Positions 24,740 through 37,303 of a stretch of DNA of 64,000 nt are shown in pieces; positions within the stretch are counted from its first letter, which is position 1; each line of letters starts with the position of its first letter. Below the pieces are notes generated by a model that worked only from the letters and a program-made list of their open reading frames with translations, ran no database searches and was not told where the DNA came from. The stretch is from the NCBI GenBank assembly GCA_016584305.1, contig JACEEZ010006444.1:505001-569000 (forward strand), read 5' to 3'. Source of the DNA: Chionoecetes opilio. Taxonomy: Eukaryota > Arthropoda > Malacostraca > Decapoda > Majidae. A program made the translations under genes and the position numbers.

Positions 24740-25095
24740 TTGCGGCGCTCGAAGCAGTATCGTCCGCTCTGCTTCCCTCCCCACCCTCCTCATCCCTTCC
24801 CTCATCCCGCTCCTCCCCATCTTTAGCCTCCCCGTCCACCCCCCATCCCCTACCTCCCTCTCCACCCTTCCCCATCTAGTGCCTACCCCATGATCCATCT
24901 CATACCTCCCTCCCCAATCCTGTGTCTCCCTCATGCTCTCCCGCATCCCCCAACCCTTGCACCTCCTTCCTTTCCCTTCCCCAACGCATTCCCCCCCTGA
25001 AATCCCCCTCGCCTGATCCCCCCACCCCTCCACCTCACGCCACCACCGCCACCCCTCAACCTAACGCCACCACCACCACCACCACCACCACCACT
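24740..25095. repeat. Pyrimidine-rich CCT/CCA tract
   Basis: Irregular C/T-rich sequence ending in (CAC)n at about 25065-25092. Low complexity. Confidence 0.85.
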
Positions 25096-25152
25096 CCCTC
25101 ACATTGAAAACTTCCATTCTACACGTGACAACTTGTAACGAAGATATGAACT

Positions 25153-25282
<130 letters not shown>

Positions 25283-25432
25283 AACCGTGCCTTTGGAAAC
25301 AATCATACTGCTACTGTTTTAGTTTTCACAAAATATTGCGAGATAAATTTTAACGCGGCAGAATGTTTCAGGAGGAAGGAAATGTGTTCAGATATATTCA
25401 CTGTTTTTTCCGCGTGTTGGGGGTGTTGGAGC

Positions 25433-26170
25433 CACACCCTCGCAACACACGCCCTCGCAACACACACCCTCGCAACACACACCCTCGCAACACACACCCT
25501 CACAACACACGCCCTCGCAACACACACCCTCGCAACACACACCCTCGCAACACACACCCTCACAACACACGCCCTCGCAACACACCCTCGCAACACACAC
25601 CCTCGCAACACACACCCTCACAACACACGCCCTCGCAACACACACCCTCGCAACACACACCCTCGCAACACACACCCTCGCAACACACACCCTCACAACA
25701 CACGCCCTTGCAACACACCCCCTCGCAACACACACCCTCGCAACACACACCCTCGCAACACACACCCTCGCAACACACGCCCTCGCAACACACGCCCTCG
25801 CAACACAAGCCCTCGCAACACACACCCTCGCAACACACACCCTCGCAACACACACCCTCGCAACACACAGCCTCGCAACACACACCCTCGCAACACACGC
25901 CCTCGCAACACACACCCTCGCAACACACAGCCTCGCAACACACACCCTCGCAACACACGCCCTCGCAACACACGCCCTCGCAACACACGCCTTCGCAACA
26001 CAAGCCCTCGCAACACACGCCCTTGCAACACACGCCCTCGCAACACAAGCCCTCGCAACACACACCCTCGCAACACACAGCCTCGCAACACACACCCTCG
26101 CAACACACAGCCTCGCAACACACACCCTCGCAACACACGCCCTCGCAACACACACCCTCGCACCACACGC
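25433..26170 (+). repeat. 15-bp minisatellite, about 49 copies
   Basis: Unit CCCTCGCAACACACA, with single-base variants at the last position (CAC/CGC/CAG/AAG). The 15-bp period leaves all six frames largely open, producing ORFs up to 340 codons (HTPSQ, RNTHP, CCEGV repeats). These are not genes. Confidence 0.96.
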
Positions 26171-26673
26171 CCATAAAAATTCCCTTCACTTTGAGCTCCA
26201 TTAGAAAAACAGAAGAATTTTTCCTCCCACACCGACCACTTCACCGCGTGTGTTTGCTTTGCACTGAACACTTCGCACGGCTTCCCTCGGCGCTAGTCCC
26301 TCGTGAACAAAAATGCAGCCTTGCCTGTGATCCAATTTCACGAAAAGATGAACAAAATTAAGAACGCTACGTGATGACATTGTGTTCTCAGTTGATGCCA
26401 GACTGAGGACAACCTTACGTAGTACATACACTGCTTGTTAACTTCAATCCCTAGATGCTAACTTTACTACAGTAGTGCGCATCAACACTAATTAATTTCC
26501 TTAAGATATCGATGTTTTCTCCGCATTACAATCTGATAAACAAGGGTTCTGCATTGGATGTATGATGTATTGATGGATTAAAGATGTATCCTCCCCTAAA
26601 GCATAAAGCCATATTCAACGACATGGAGGTAGCTTACATTAGTTAAGTAGTATAAGTAACATATAGGGTTTAT
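26171..26673. other. Unassigned sequence
   Basis: The ORF running out of the 15-bp array to 26361 has a few Cys and His residues but no domain I recognise. Confidence 0.45.
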
Positions 26674-26967
26674 GGAACTGTCGCCGATAGGAACTCTCGC
26701 CGAAACGCCAACCGAGAACTTTCGCCGACAGTGAAACACTCGCCGACGTGGACATTTTCGGCGACAGTTCCTCTGGTAAAGACCCTTGCTCTAGTTGCTC
26801 GTTCACTAACCTAACCTGGACATTGGTCACCTGGCCAACCTAACCTAACCACATAACCTAACTCAAGATCAAGAACTAGAACTGTCGCCAGAAACAGGAA
26901 CACTCGCCGACGTGCAAAATTGGAACACCCGCCGACGACGGCGAGAATTCTTATCGGTGACAGTTCC
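26674..26967. mobile_element. MITE family 5 with internal CCTAA repeats
   Basis: GGAACTGTCGCCGATAGGAA...CTCTCGCCG at the left matches the complement of the right end (CGGCGAGAATTCTTATCGGT, GACAGTTCC) at about 25 of 29 positions. CTCGCCGAC-like motifs recur subterminally. The interior has several AACCTAACC units. 294 bp, non-coding. Confidence 0.75.
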
Positions 26968-27087
26968 AGGTACCGTGTATAGTAGCTCATAATAGTAGTC
27001 GTAGCGATATCTAGTACTGACGATGACATTTATAATTGAAGTACTAATACGTATCAATAACGGTAGTCGCAGTCGTAAATTTATTGA
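26968..27087. other. Short unassigned spacer
   Basis: Nothing recognised. Confidence 0.4.
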
Positions 27088-27088
27088 T

Positions 27089-27166
<78 letters not shown>

Positions 27167-27206
27167 TAGTAGTATAGTAGTGGTGGTAGCAGTAGTGGTA
27201 GTAGTA

Positions 27207-27289
<83 letters not shown>

Positions 27290-27350
27290 ATTGTGTAGCA
27301 GTAGTAGTAGTACTAATTGTGTAGTAGTAGTAGTAGTAGTAGTAGTAGTA

Positions 27351-27400
<50 letters not shown>

Positions 27401-27413
27401 TAAGTAGTAGTAG
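27088..27413. repeat. (GTA)n microsatellite
   Basis: About 325 bp of GTA/TAG triplets with phase slips and an AATTGTGTAG insertion repeated twice. Confidence 0.97.
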
Positions 27414-27450
27414 AAGAGTTGTGTATGCCCTACTATTTTTGCCATTCATT

Positions 27451-27632
27451 TTAACCTCTTGAGGCCCAGAACATAATTTGCATGGTAATTTGACTACCAT
27501 TAGACAATTTTAATGAATATAAGCAATATTTTATAGGTATGAACCGTTTAGTATCCTTGTCCACTAGCTAATTTGATATATTAAGTTATTTTTCGTAATT
27601 TTATGGCTAACAACAGATGATTTTATATAACA
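27451..27632 (-). mobile_element. TTAA MITE (family T), copy C, 3'-truncated
   Basis: TTAACCTCTTGAGGCCCAGA start and GTTTAGTATCCTTGTCCAC interior. Similarity is lost at about 27632, before the second inverted repeat. Confidence 0.8.
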
Positions 27633-28059
27633 ACAACATTATCACACCTGGCGGCACATATCATTAATATTTGCCTCGGCGTCCACTACACCTCGCCACA
27701 CAAAACAACACCCACTATTACAGTATTGAGGCAGCCTGGTTGTAGCTCCTCGTGTGTTCCCGCTCTCCATTCTCTCCTTTACTGTGCAATGGGCTCGGGA
27801 ATAAATCAGGAGTCACACACACTCGCCAGCCACTGTTTTTTTTTTACTATAAATATTCCCATACTATATCCAAGGCCAAAGAAATAGATCGATAGAAATA
27901 TAGATGGGTAGATAGGAAATTTCTATACTGTATATACTTACTATACTATTAATTTTCTTCTTATAGTATTTTTTTCTCTCATCGCCACAGTTTAGACATT
28001 ACCGCAGTGACTTCATTAACACGTTTGTTCAAGATTCAACATGCGATTCAAACGTTTTC
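27633..28059. other. Unassigned sequence
   Basis: Nothing recognised. Confidence 0.4.
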
Positions 28060-28535
28060 CAATGCCAATGTTTCGTAGTATTATACATTCTATTCATATT
28101 TCTCCTTTAATAATGTGACGGTATACGTTTTTTTTTTTTTTTCCAATACATTCTCCATATATCCCCTTTAAAAATGTGACACGTTTTTTTTTCTTTTCCC
28201 AATGCTTCTGTTTCGTAGTATTTATTATATAGTATACATTCTACTCCTATATCTCCCTTAATAATTCGACAACGTTTTTTTCTTCCTTATTTTTTAAGAC
28301 TTTTGTTTCGTAGGATTATACATTCTACTCATATATCTCTCCCTTAAAAATGCGACAGTAAGTTCTTTTCTTTTTGTTCCAATGATTCTGTATCGTAGTA
28401 GTAAACATTCTACTCACACCTCTCCGTTAATTACAAATGTGACAGTATATTTTGTCTTCTTCTTTTCAATGCTTTTGTTCCGTCGTATTAAACATGATAC
28501 TAATATATCTTCCTTAATTAATAATGTGACAGTAC
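28060..28535 (+). repeat. Degenerate ~80-100-bp tandem repeat, about six units
   Basis: Each unit contains CAATGCTTCTGTTTCGTAGT, ACATTCTACTCATATATCTC and TTAATAATGTGACAGTA followed by a T run, with heavy divergence. Units begin at about 28060, 28143, 28198, 28303, 28379 and 28468. Confidence 0.8.
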
Positions 28536-28639
28536 GGTTTTTTTCACATTTTTATTTTGTCGGAAGGAATAAACAGCGTAATGTGTTAAGGTCGCACCCG
28601 CGAGTCGCTATGCGGGTCATTCTAACTGTGTTTTTTTTA

Positions 28640-28666
28640 TCATAGTAAGGACACACACACAAAACC

Positions 28667-28711
<45 letters not shown>

Positions 28712-28903
28712 CACACACAAAACACACAAAATATCACATCCAACACACACATCTCCCATCCCTACACCCCCCCCCCCACACACACACATATCACATCCAA
28801 CACACACATCTCCCATACCTACACACACATGCCCCCCCCCCCCACACACAAAATCACATCCACACACACATCTCCCATACCTACACACACATGCCCCCCC
28901 ACA

Positions 28904-28978
<75 letters not shown>
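28640..28978. repeat. Compound (CA)n with CATCTCCCATACCTACACAC blocks
   Basis: CA tracts separated by three copies of an ACATCTCCCATMCCTACA block with C9-10 runs. Confidence 0.93.
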
Positions 28979-29399
28979 CACACACACACTCAACCATATA
29001 GAGCACACAAATTTTTCAAGAGAGGTGCTTCAAAAATATAACACACCCAAAGTGAAATTTAGCACCCTTCATAAACTTTCATAAATCTTTCGTGAAGGGC
29101 TTTTGATAGATTTTCATACACATATTTTTTCTATTTGATGCACTCTACGTACGGTTTACGAGTGGGCTTTTCTCCATTGCTGCAAATACAAATAAAAGAG
29201 AAGCGAGAGAGTGTACATATGGCATAGCTGATTGAAAATATTGGTAGAGAGATGTAGAGGCCGATCCGTGTATTGGAGTACCGCCGATTGTTACTGTGAA
29301 AAAAAGGATAAAATTGAAATATAAAAGACAGCAGTTTGTTGTTTTCTAGTCAGGGGAAATACTCGCATGTGTAATATTGGTGGTAATAGTTGTAACTGG
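28979..29399. other. Unassigned sequence
   Basis: Contains CATAAACTTTCATAAATCTTTC self-similar pieces only. Confidence 0.4.
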
Positions 29400-29453
29400 T
29401 GTAGTAGATGTACAGAAATAGTAGAAGTGGTAGTGGTGGTAGTAGTGGTGGTA

Positions 29454-29510
<57 letters not shown>

Positions 29511-29538
29511 TAGTGGTAGTTAGTGGTGGTAGTAGTAT

Positions 29539-29573
<35 letters not shown>

Positions 29574-29636
29574 GTAGTATAGTAGTTTGTAGTAGTAGTA
29601 GTAGTAGTATGGTGGTATAGTAGTAGTAGTAGTAGC

Positions 29637-29688
<52 letters not shown>

Positions 29689-29697
29689 GTAGTATTT

Positions 29698-29732
<35 letters not shown>

Positions 29733-29905
29733 TAAAAGTGGTATTTGGTGGTGATAATAGTAGTAGTATTAGTAGTTAGTAGTAGTAGTAGTTTGTATAC
29801 AGTGTAGTTGGTTTGTAGTACTAGTTAGTAGTAGTAGTAGTAGTAGTAGTACAAGTGTAGTGTAGTTGTACTAGTAGTAGTATTAGTGTAGTAGTGTAGT
29901 ATAGT
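29400..29905. repeat. (GTA)n/(GTG)n trinucleotide tract
   Basis: About 500 bp of GTA, GTG and ATT triplets. Ser/Gly/Val ORFs are by-products. Confidence 0.95.
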
Positions 29906-29923
29906 AGTAGTAAAGGAGAAGTA

Positions 29924-30030
29924 CCCCACACCCCCACCCCCACACCACACAACACCACCCCACCACACACACCCACACACACACACACACACCACACCAC
30001 ACCACCCCCCCCCCCACACACCACCACCAC
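29924..30030. repeat. C/A-rich tract
   Basis: CCCACAC and CACCAC units with a 13-C run. Confidence 0.9.
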
Positions 30031-30066
30031 CACACTTAGATCAGCATGACGTAATATTCATCTACA

Positions 30067-30068
30067 AA

Positions 30069-30103
<35 letters not shown>

Positions 30104-30122
30104 TAATAATAATAATAATAAC
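30067..30122. repeat. (AAT)n microsatellite
   Basis: About 18 AAT units. Confidence 0.95.
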
Positions 30123-30432
30123 CCTCCCTGTAACAATGAATACAACGAAGGACAACTTTAACTCGCCAAACTCCAGCCTGCAGTGCGCCTGATAGAATTA
30201 AATTATAAATGATATACGTGAATATAATTGCCTCGGCGTAATTACACGACACACATAAAGCAAGCGAAATTCGTCTCTATAGAACACGACGACACTAAGT
30301 TGACGAGTTTTATATTTTTTTAGGTGTGTATTTTGCGCTTAGTACAATGCGTATGTTTGTGTATTGTGTTTATTTGGGAGTGTTTCTGAGTGTAGTCCAT
30401 AGTGCATGGCTAACTTATATTTCAGTGTCTTA
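30123..30432. other. Unassigned sequence
   Basis: Nothing recognised. Confidence 0.4.
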
Positions 30433-30550
30433 ATGAGAGAAAGAGAGAGAGAGAGAGAGAGAGATAGAGAGAGAGGGGGGGTAGAGAGGGAGTATAGAGA
30501 GAGAGGGAGTAGAGAGAGAGAGGGGGAGAGAGAGGGAGTATAAAGAGGGA

Positions 30551-30621
<71 letters not shown>

Positions 30622-30710
30622 AAAGAGAGAGAGAGAGAGAAACTGGGCGAGAGAGAAGATAGAGTGAGTGAAAGAGAGAGAGAGAGAGGGAGAGAGGGAG
30701 TGAGAGGGAG

Positions 30711-30776
<66 letters not shown>

Positions 30777-30890
30777 TATAAAGAGGGAGTAGAGAGAGAG
30801 AGAAAAAAAAGAGAGAGAGGGAGAGAGGAGTAAGAGAGAGAGTGAAGAGGAGTAGAGAGAGAGAGAGAGAGGAGAGAGAGAAGAGAAGAG

Positions 30891-30927
<37 letters not shown>

Positions 30928-30955
30928 AGGAGAGAGAGAGAGGAGAGAGAGGAGA
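30433..30955. repeat. GA-rich tract with GGGAGTA variants
   Basis: About 520 bp of GA with recurring GAGGGAGTATAAAGAGGGAG-type interruptions. Confidence 0.95.
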
Positions 30956-31107
30956 TTAATAGTGGAATAGAGAAATATATAATTAGAATAGTAAAACATA
31001 TAAGTACGTTAAGCTAGGAATAATCTACACATTCCTATAAAGTCAAAGATAGTTTTCAGTAGTCCAGCTGAAGCTCCTGACTGTAAAACCTATAAGAATT
31101 CATCAAT
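30956..31107. other. Short unassigned spacer
   Basis: Nothing recognised. Confidence 0.4.
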
Positions 31108-31636
<529 letters not shown>

Positions 31637-32010
31637 CGATGCATGTCTAAAAACTTTGCATGAAAATTTTCCAGCGACCCATCTCCTGTAATTCCTAGTA
31701 AAGTCTGATTCTGTTCCCCCTTTACTCCCCCCTCCCTGCCTACCCCCTTCCCCTCCCCCTCTCCCCCCTCCCCCTCTCCCCCCTCCCCCCCGCCCCCTCC
31801 ACTCAACTGATGAAGAGTTGGAACAGACCAATGAGAACGTACGAGGAATCACGTGCCATTACAACATTTTAATCACCTTTTTCTATCACGTGCGAATGTT
31901 TTATGGTGGGGGAAAAATTTATTCAAGCTGTGCTCAATATAGTGCCTGTCACTGCGCCTCACTGAGAGACTGTAGGCAGTGATGAAAGGGTGGGGAGTGA
32001 TGGGTTTCTT

Positions 32011-32012
<2 letters not shown>
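31637..32012. other. Unassigned sequence with C/T-rich stretch
   Basis: CCCCTCTCCCCCCTCC-type sequence at about 31718-31800. The rest is unassigned. Confidence 0.5.
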
Positions 32013-32048
<36 letters not shown>

Positions 32049-32101
32049 CTCTCTGTCTCTGTCTCTGTCTCTCTGTCTCTGTCTCTGTCTCTGTCTCTGT
32101 T

Positions 32102-32198
<97 letters not shown>

Positions 32199-32230
32199 CT
32201 CTACTCTCTTGTCTCTGTCTCTCTCTATAT

Positions 32231-32327
<97 letters not shown>

Positions 32328-32344
32328 CTCTCTCGCTCTCTCTC
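32013..32344. repeat. (CT)n tract at the left edge of a retroelement
   Basis: CT with CTGTCT variants. The last ~110 bp are nearly pure CT and abut the RNase H fragment. Confidence 0.97.
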
Positions 32345-32389
32345 AGTCCTGGAAACCATCGCCGGTGGGTCTACGTCAGTCCCCGCTGC

Positions 32390-33236
32390 ACCCCACCTTT
32401 ATGTTGACGGCTCCGTGCAGGCAGATGGGAGTGCAGCGTGTGCCATGTTCTCCCCCACCATGGAGCCGCCTGGGGAGGATGAATGGCTCGGCCGTAGGCT
32501 ACCTAACTCATCGAGCTCCACCTTCTGGGAACTTCACGGTATCCTGGATGCAGTAACTACTTATTCAACGAAGAGTGAACGGGGAAATAGTTTGTGACTC
32601 CCAGTCGGCTCTCTACGCCCTCTCCTCGCCAAGACCTAGCTGTGGCCGTGTTGTACGAGACAGACTGTGTCAACTCGCCATCGCCCACGATGCCTCTCTT
32701 GTCGTGTTCTTCGTGTGGACGCCTTCTCACATCGGGCTGGCTGGTAATGACACGGTGGATCGACTTGCCAAGGCGGCCTGTGCGCTGAGCTTGGATGATG
32801 CGAATGCTGTGCCCTCCCTCCGCTACCTTCGAAACAGCATATACTCAGCTGCTCACGCCATGACTGTGCATCGCAGGGACGCAGACAGGGCCACCAGTGT
32901 GTCCATACAGCACCATGACAACTTTCTTCGGTGCAAACACAAGTATCGCCGACATGGGCTCATGGTACGACGGCACAATGTTGTCAGTGCTCGCCTCAGG
33001 TCGGGGTACCGGCCAGTGTGGCAGGTCTCCCAAGCAGAGGACGTACCACACTACTCCTCCTGTAAACTGTGTAACTGTCCCAACGCCAACACCCTTGACC
33101 ACTACTGCCTTCAGTGCCCCACAGTGACAGACTTATTACCACGGGGGCAGAACTTAATTCAGATCTGTACACATTTACTCTCAAATGATAACTTGGAGGT
33201 CCTTCTTGTTTGCCATCCACACTTTGGTGGCTGTTG
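32390..33236 (+). pseudogene. RNase H and zinc-knuckle C-terminus of a LINE ORF2, one frameshift
   Basis: RNase H catalytic blocks are visible in order: LYVDGSVQADGSAACAMF (first Asp), STFWELHGILDA (Glu), VCDSQSALYAL (second Asp) and VWTPSHIGLAGNDTVDRLAK (His and last Asp). The first two lie in one frame and the last two in another. A single-base change near 32573 breaks the ORF. Downstream, SSCKLCNCPNANTLDHYC then LQC gives a Cx2Cx9Hx4C zinc-knuckle, as at the C-termini of R1/I-type ORF2 proteins, and the ORF ends at TGA 33235. RNase H would remove LINE RNA from the RNA:DNA hybrid during integration. RT and endonuclease are absent, so the copy is dead. Confidence 0.88.
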
Positions 33237-33256
33237 ATTGTACATATACTTTGTCC

Positions 33257-33318
33257 CTTTGTGTGTGTGTGTGTCTGTGTGTGTGTGTGTGACCGGGTGT
33301 GTGTGTGTGTGTGTGTGT

Positions 33319-33379
<61 letters not shown>

Positions 33380-33403
33380 GTGTATGTGTACGTGCGTGTG
33401 GGT
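33257..33403. repeat. (GT)n microsatellite in retroelement 3' UTR
   Basis: GT with ACCGGG, GCGT and GTAC interruptions. Confidence 0.96.
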
Positions 33404-33503
33404 GTGTTCAGCGTGCCCTGCGAGACACGAGTCCTCTGTAACTATAATCCACGGCCATGCCTGTCACTAGGTCTGTCGCCTTCGGGCGTAATAAATTGAT
33501 TAA

Positions 33504-33506
<3 letters not shown>

Positions 33507-33563
<57 letters not shown>

Positions 33564-33569
33564 TCTCTC

Positions 33570-33619
<50 letters not shown>
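33507..33619. repeat. (CT)n tract at the right edge of a retroelement
   Basis: CT with CTTCTCCTCTC interruptions, starting directly at the retroelement end. Confidence 0.96.
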
Positions 33620-33622
<3 letters not shown>

Positions 33623-33639
33623 AAGGCTTACACTCTTGC

Positions 33640-33945
33640 TGCACGTGTTTTTATTCCTCCTTTGTATTTTCCTCTTCCTCTTCCTACTCCTCCTCCTTCA
33701 TTTTCTTTTCCTCTTCTTCCTAGCCCTCCTCCTCCTCCTCCTCGCCTTCGTCTTTCTCCTCCTCCTCTTCTTCCTCCTCCTCCTCCTCTATCTCTTTGCC
33801 TTCATCTTCCTACTCCTACTTTTTATTTCCCCTATCTTTATCTTCCCCTTCACCCTTCACCTTTCTCTTTCTCTTCACGCCTTCTTGCTTATACTCTGTT
33901 CCTTCACCTCCCTCCAATATCTCCCTCCTTCGCATAGCCCTTCTC
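33640..33945. repeat. Pyrimidine-rich CTCCTC tract
   Basis: TCC/CTT-rich low complexity. Leu/Phe ORFs are by-products. Confidence 0.85.
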
Positions 33946-33948
<3 letters not shown>

Positions 33949-34005
<57 letters not shown>

Positions 34006-34355
34006 TAGACAGATAGACAGCTAGACAGACAGATGAGCAGACAGACAGACAGACAAACAAACAAACAACCAGACAGACAAACAGACAGACAAACAGGCAG
34101 CTTTACAAAGGGCAACACTTTAGAGACACAACCACCATCATGGAATCTATACAAAAACAACTTTCTTCTCCTGCAGTTAAACAGACTAACATACATACAG
34201 ACAGACAGGCAGAAAGACAGACGAACAGAGAGGCAAACAAACAGACAGACAGACAAACAAACAAACAAAGAGACAGACAGACAGACACACATACAAACAG
34301 GCAGACAGACAGACATATAAACAGGCAGACAGACACACTAGACACACAAACAGTC
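33949..34355. repeat. (CAGA)n/(CAAA)n tetranucleotide tract
   Basis: CAGA with CAAA, TAGA and CATA variants. Broken by 34095-34200, which contains one of two related unique blocks. Confidence 0.95.
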
Positions 34356-34400
34356 AGCTTTACAAATGACAACACTTTAGAGACACAACCACCAGCATGA
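34095..34400 (+). repeat. Duplicated ~50-bp block in the CAGA tract
   Basis: CAGCTTTACAAAGGGCAACA then CTTTAGAGACACAACCACCA at 34098-34137 recurs with few changes at 34355-34394, so the tract plus unique block has been tandemly duplicated (~256-bp period). Confidence 0.85.
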
Positions 34401-34740
34401 CATCAACAACACCAATGCAGTAGACGCAGTTGGCTGGGTGGCAGTGGTGATGCAAGCCAGGCAACTCACGGCGGAAGAACTAAACATCAGATAGAAAGTA
34501 ACTGTTGGTCCTGTCATCTGTATGTGATCGGCGTTATCACTCTAGCAACGCCGCCCTCTCTATCGGCCTGGCTGGCTTTGGAACCATTTTGTCGATATGA
34601 ACTGTGATTCTGTAGCGGTGAGGTCGTAGCTAAAGGTAGAAAAGAGGTGTTATTGGTCCCACTCTACTGAATACACACACGCAATATGAATACACACGCT
34701 AGTTTCGGCGAGAGTTAAAGCAATTAGATATATACGGGAC
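34401..34740. other. Unassigned sequence
   Basis: Nothing recognised. Confidence 0.45.
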
Positions 34741-34962
34741 ACATATTCCCGTTCTCTATGCGAGTATGTGGTTTCCGAGTGAAGACGCTTGGCTGTAGCT
34801 CCAAAACTAACCATAGGATCGTCTCGAAAATACCCTCATTGTGATCCCCACGCACTCGTAGATCAGGGATACAATAGGCTATCCTGACCGTAACTTAGCG
34901 TAACCTAACCTGACGTGTACAAGAGTAAACGCCACATACTCTTCCAGAAAACGGGAATATGC
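34741..34962. mobile_element. MITE family 1, copy 2
   Basis: ACATATTCCCGTTCTCTATG and GAGTATGTGG at the left, ACATACTCTTCCAGAAAACG and GGAATATGC at the right. It shares GAAGACGCTTGGCTGTAGCT and the CCTAACCTGACGTGT right side with copy 1. It carries about 65 bp of extra interior (ATAGGATCGTCTCG...) where copy 1 has CCTAA units. Confidence 0.8.
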
Positions 34963-35687
34963 ATACGGAACACTCCTACTATATGTATTACACAACCTTT
35001 TTCGGGCAAGGTAGGTAACAGGTCTAGGTAGCGGGCCAGCCAAAAGTTCCCTTCATTCAATCCTCAATTTAGTCTTTTCGTAACGATGCCCAGTCAGCCC
35101 CGGGAAGGACACAGGGCGCACCTAGGCATGTCAGGATGTCTCTCATGTTCCTCCTTCATCGAAAGACATTCCGTCGTGGAAGGTAATTAGAAACATTCTC
35201 TCCAAACAATATCATTATCCTTTGATTACATGCCATCCTTCCTCTCCCTCCTCTCCCTTTGTGCTTTCTTCCTCAGGAAACCCACGTATATACAGTATAC
35301 TTAATTATATCAACAATGGACTGAACTATGAAAGAATGGCTCTGAAAATGTTTTGGAAATATTAACCAAGACAAGCTGATATTTAGTGTCGTTAACTGTA
35401 TTCAAAGGACCGATCCGTTGTCAAGGCGCATTTTACTTCATTATATCGCACTGTATTGTGTCATTATATCATACTGTACTACCTTACATCAGAAAAATTC
35501 CTAAACAACATGTTTTTACCTGTGGCTCTTGGTGTGTCTTTGCGTCATGGCAGACATCATAACGACCCATCTGTCGCCGCTAATCAGCATCGTTCACATC
35601 TTGCCTATTCTCCCATTACGGAATATTTAGGCTTTATTGCTTATGATTTTATAATATGAGTGTTCACATGTTCCAAAATACTGAATG
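34963..35687. other. Unassigned sequence
   Basis: Contains a 67-codon ORF (35456-35659) with no recognisable domain. No repeat found. Confidence 0.45.
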
Positions 35688-35756
35688 AGAACATAAGAGC
35701 ATAAGAAAATAAGGAAGCTACAAGAGGCCGCGAGACCTACACGAGGTAGTTCCTGT
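35688..35756 (-). mobile_element. Non-LTR retrotransposon 3' end, family B copy 4
   Basis: GAACATAAGAGCATAAG tail plus GGAAGCTACAAGAGGCCGCG. About 70 bp of the 3' UTR only. Confidence 0.75.
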
Positions 35757-35911
35757 AATGGTTTCTGTATGAGCAGCGTCTCTTGTGTTTTTTCCTCACT
35801 CGCAGCAAGTCTTCCGTAATATTATATCTCATGGTGAGTTTGCTTTATATTTCCAAGTTTGGTTATCTCTTCATCCTTATCTCTTAGTGGGAGTAGAGAG
35901 AGAGAGAGAGA

Positions 35912-36092
35912 GATAAGATAAGATAAGATTTTCATCCTATCGAGACACTTTGCAAGTACTAACTACAAGGTTATTGACTATACAAAGCGCCGCCACGTCA
36001 GCACGAACTAGGCGGACTCGAACCGCTGACCGAATGCACAGGGACGCTGCACATTGCGAGCTCACGTCTCTACCAACCTTGCTACCCTGACG

Positions 36093-36097
<5 letters not shown>
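35912..36097 (-). mobile_element. tRNA-derived SINE (type 1)
   Basis: On the minus strand there is a pol III A box TAGCAAGGTTGG (36084-36073) and a B box GGTTCGAGTCC (36024-36014), about 49 bp apart. A non-tRNA body and a tail of CTTAT units (about 35931-35912) follow. The head GTCAGGGTAGCAAGGTTGGT resembles a tRNA 5' half. A/B boxes plus a short tandem tail define a tRNA-derived SINE. The family name is unknown to me. Confidence 0.8.
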
Positions 36098-36147
<50 letters not shown>

Positions 36148-36178
36148 CGTAGAGAGAGACAGACAGTAGAGAGAGACA
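36098..36178. repeat. (GA)n with GACAGTAGAGAGA units
   Basis: GA repeats next to the 5' end of the SINE. Confidence 0.93.
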
Positions 36179-36678
36179 GAAAAAAACATCATCACTCCCC
36201 ACTATTTCAGTACATTATCGCTTGGCTATCTCTTATCTACGTTTGTCGACAGTTTTCCGACACACTGTTCACCGCAGGGACGCCGCCAAGACTCTCGCGT
36301 CTTATCAAAAGGGACGTCGATGCTTTCCTAAGACATGTACAGACACGACCACTTCTGCGCGAAAAATATCACTCAAAAACTCATCCCAAACTACCTGGCG
36401 TGTCAACTCTTTATCTTTTTAAATGCCTTATCCATTACTGTAGTGTAGATTATACTGTACGTACAATCTGGGACACTCTTACTTTTAAGGACAAATGGGC
36501 AAAAACTGGAAATTTACCAGAATTGTAGATTAATTTTGGAAGAGCTAATCTCCAGGTTGTATTGTCCAGTAACCACGACCTCCGTCTTCTTCATACCAAC
36601 ACACTGACCCTTTCTCCCAGTCCTCACACCACTATAAGGAATAATAATGATGATAAGATATATACTTTACTGATGTCA
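36179..36678. other. Unassigned sequence
   Basis: A 66-codon ORF at 36222-36422 lacks recognisable motifs. Confidence 0.45.
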
Positions 36679-36892
36679 TTAACCCCTTCACGCCCAGATC
36701 TTTCCTTTGCTATATAAAATCGTCTGTTGTTAGCCATGAAACTACGAAAAGTAACTTATTATATACCAAATTAGCTAGTGGACAAGGATACTAAACAGGT
36801 CATAGCTATAGAACATTGCTTATAGTCACAAAAAAACATCTAATGGTACCCAAATTACGATGGAAATTACGTTCTGGGTCTCAAGGGGTTAA
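36679..36892 (+). mobile_element. TTAA MITE (family T), copy D
   Basis: Starts TTAACCCCTTCACGCCCAGA and ends with AAGGGGTTAA, 214 bp, with intact TTAA on both sides. Confidence 0.88.
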
Positions 36893-37156
36893 GGATCATG
36901 AATCAATCGTCGCCAAAGTTCCTCCCTGCACCGTCACATTAAGACCAGGGTGCGAGGAACTACCCTTCTTAACTACCACTTAGCCAGCCCTTCCCTCACT
37001 CATAACACTTCATCACACCCCATTAGGATTCACTTATATCGAGCAGAAGATTTTCACATTCAATTGAATCTCTCATTAGTTAAGAAAATCAAGTATTACG
37101 TACCAATTTTAACATCTTTATTTTTGTCTTGTAAAAAGTACGTCGCTCATCCCTAT
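36893..37156. other. Unassigned sequence
   Basis: Nothing recognised. Confidence 0.4.

Positions 37157-37303
<147 letters not shown>

Larger units (their letters stand above)
32345..33506 (+). mobile_element. Non-LTR retrotransposon fragment with RNase H domain, family E
   Basis: Contains the RNase H and C-terminal part of ORF2, a 3' UTR with an internal (GT)n (33257-33403), and an end CTTCGGGCGTAATAAATTGA that runs straight into (CT)n at 33507. (CT)n also precedes the fragment. RNase H after RT is a feature of I/R1/LOA-type LINEs. Truncated at the 5' end. Confidence 0.88.

Noticed and set aside
25433..26361. Long ORFs of 190-340 codons on both strands
   Set aside because: They are translations of a 15-bp tandem repeat (a multiple of 3), open in all frames. 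No unique domain.
26171..26361. Cys/His-containing extension after the 15-bp array, considered as a THAP-like zinc finger
   Set aside because: Spacing and surrounding residues do not fit, and the ORF merely continues from the array.
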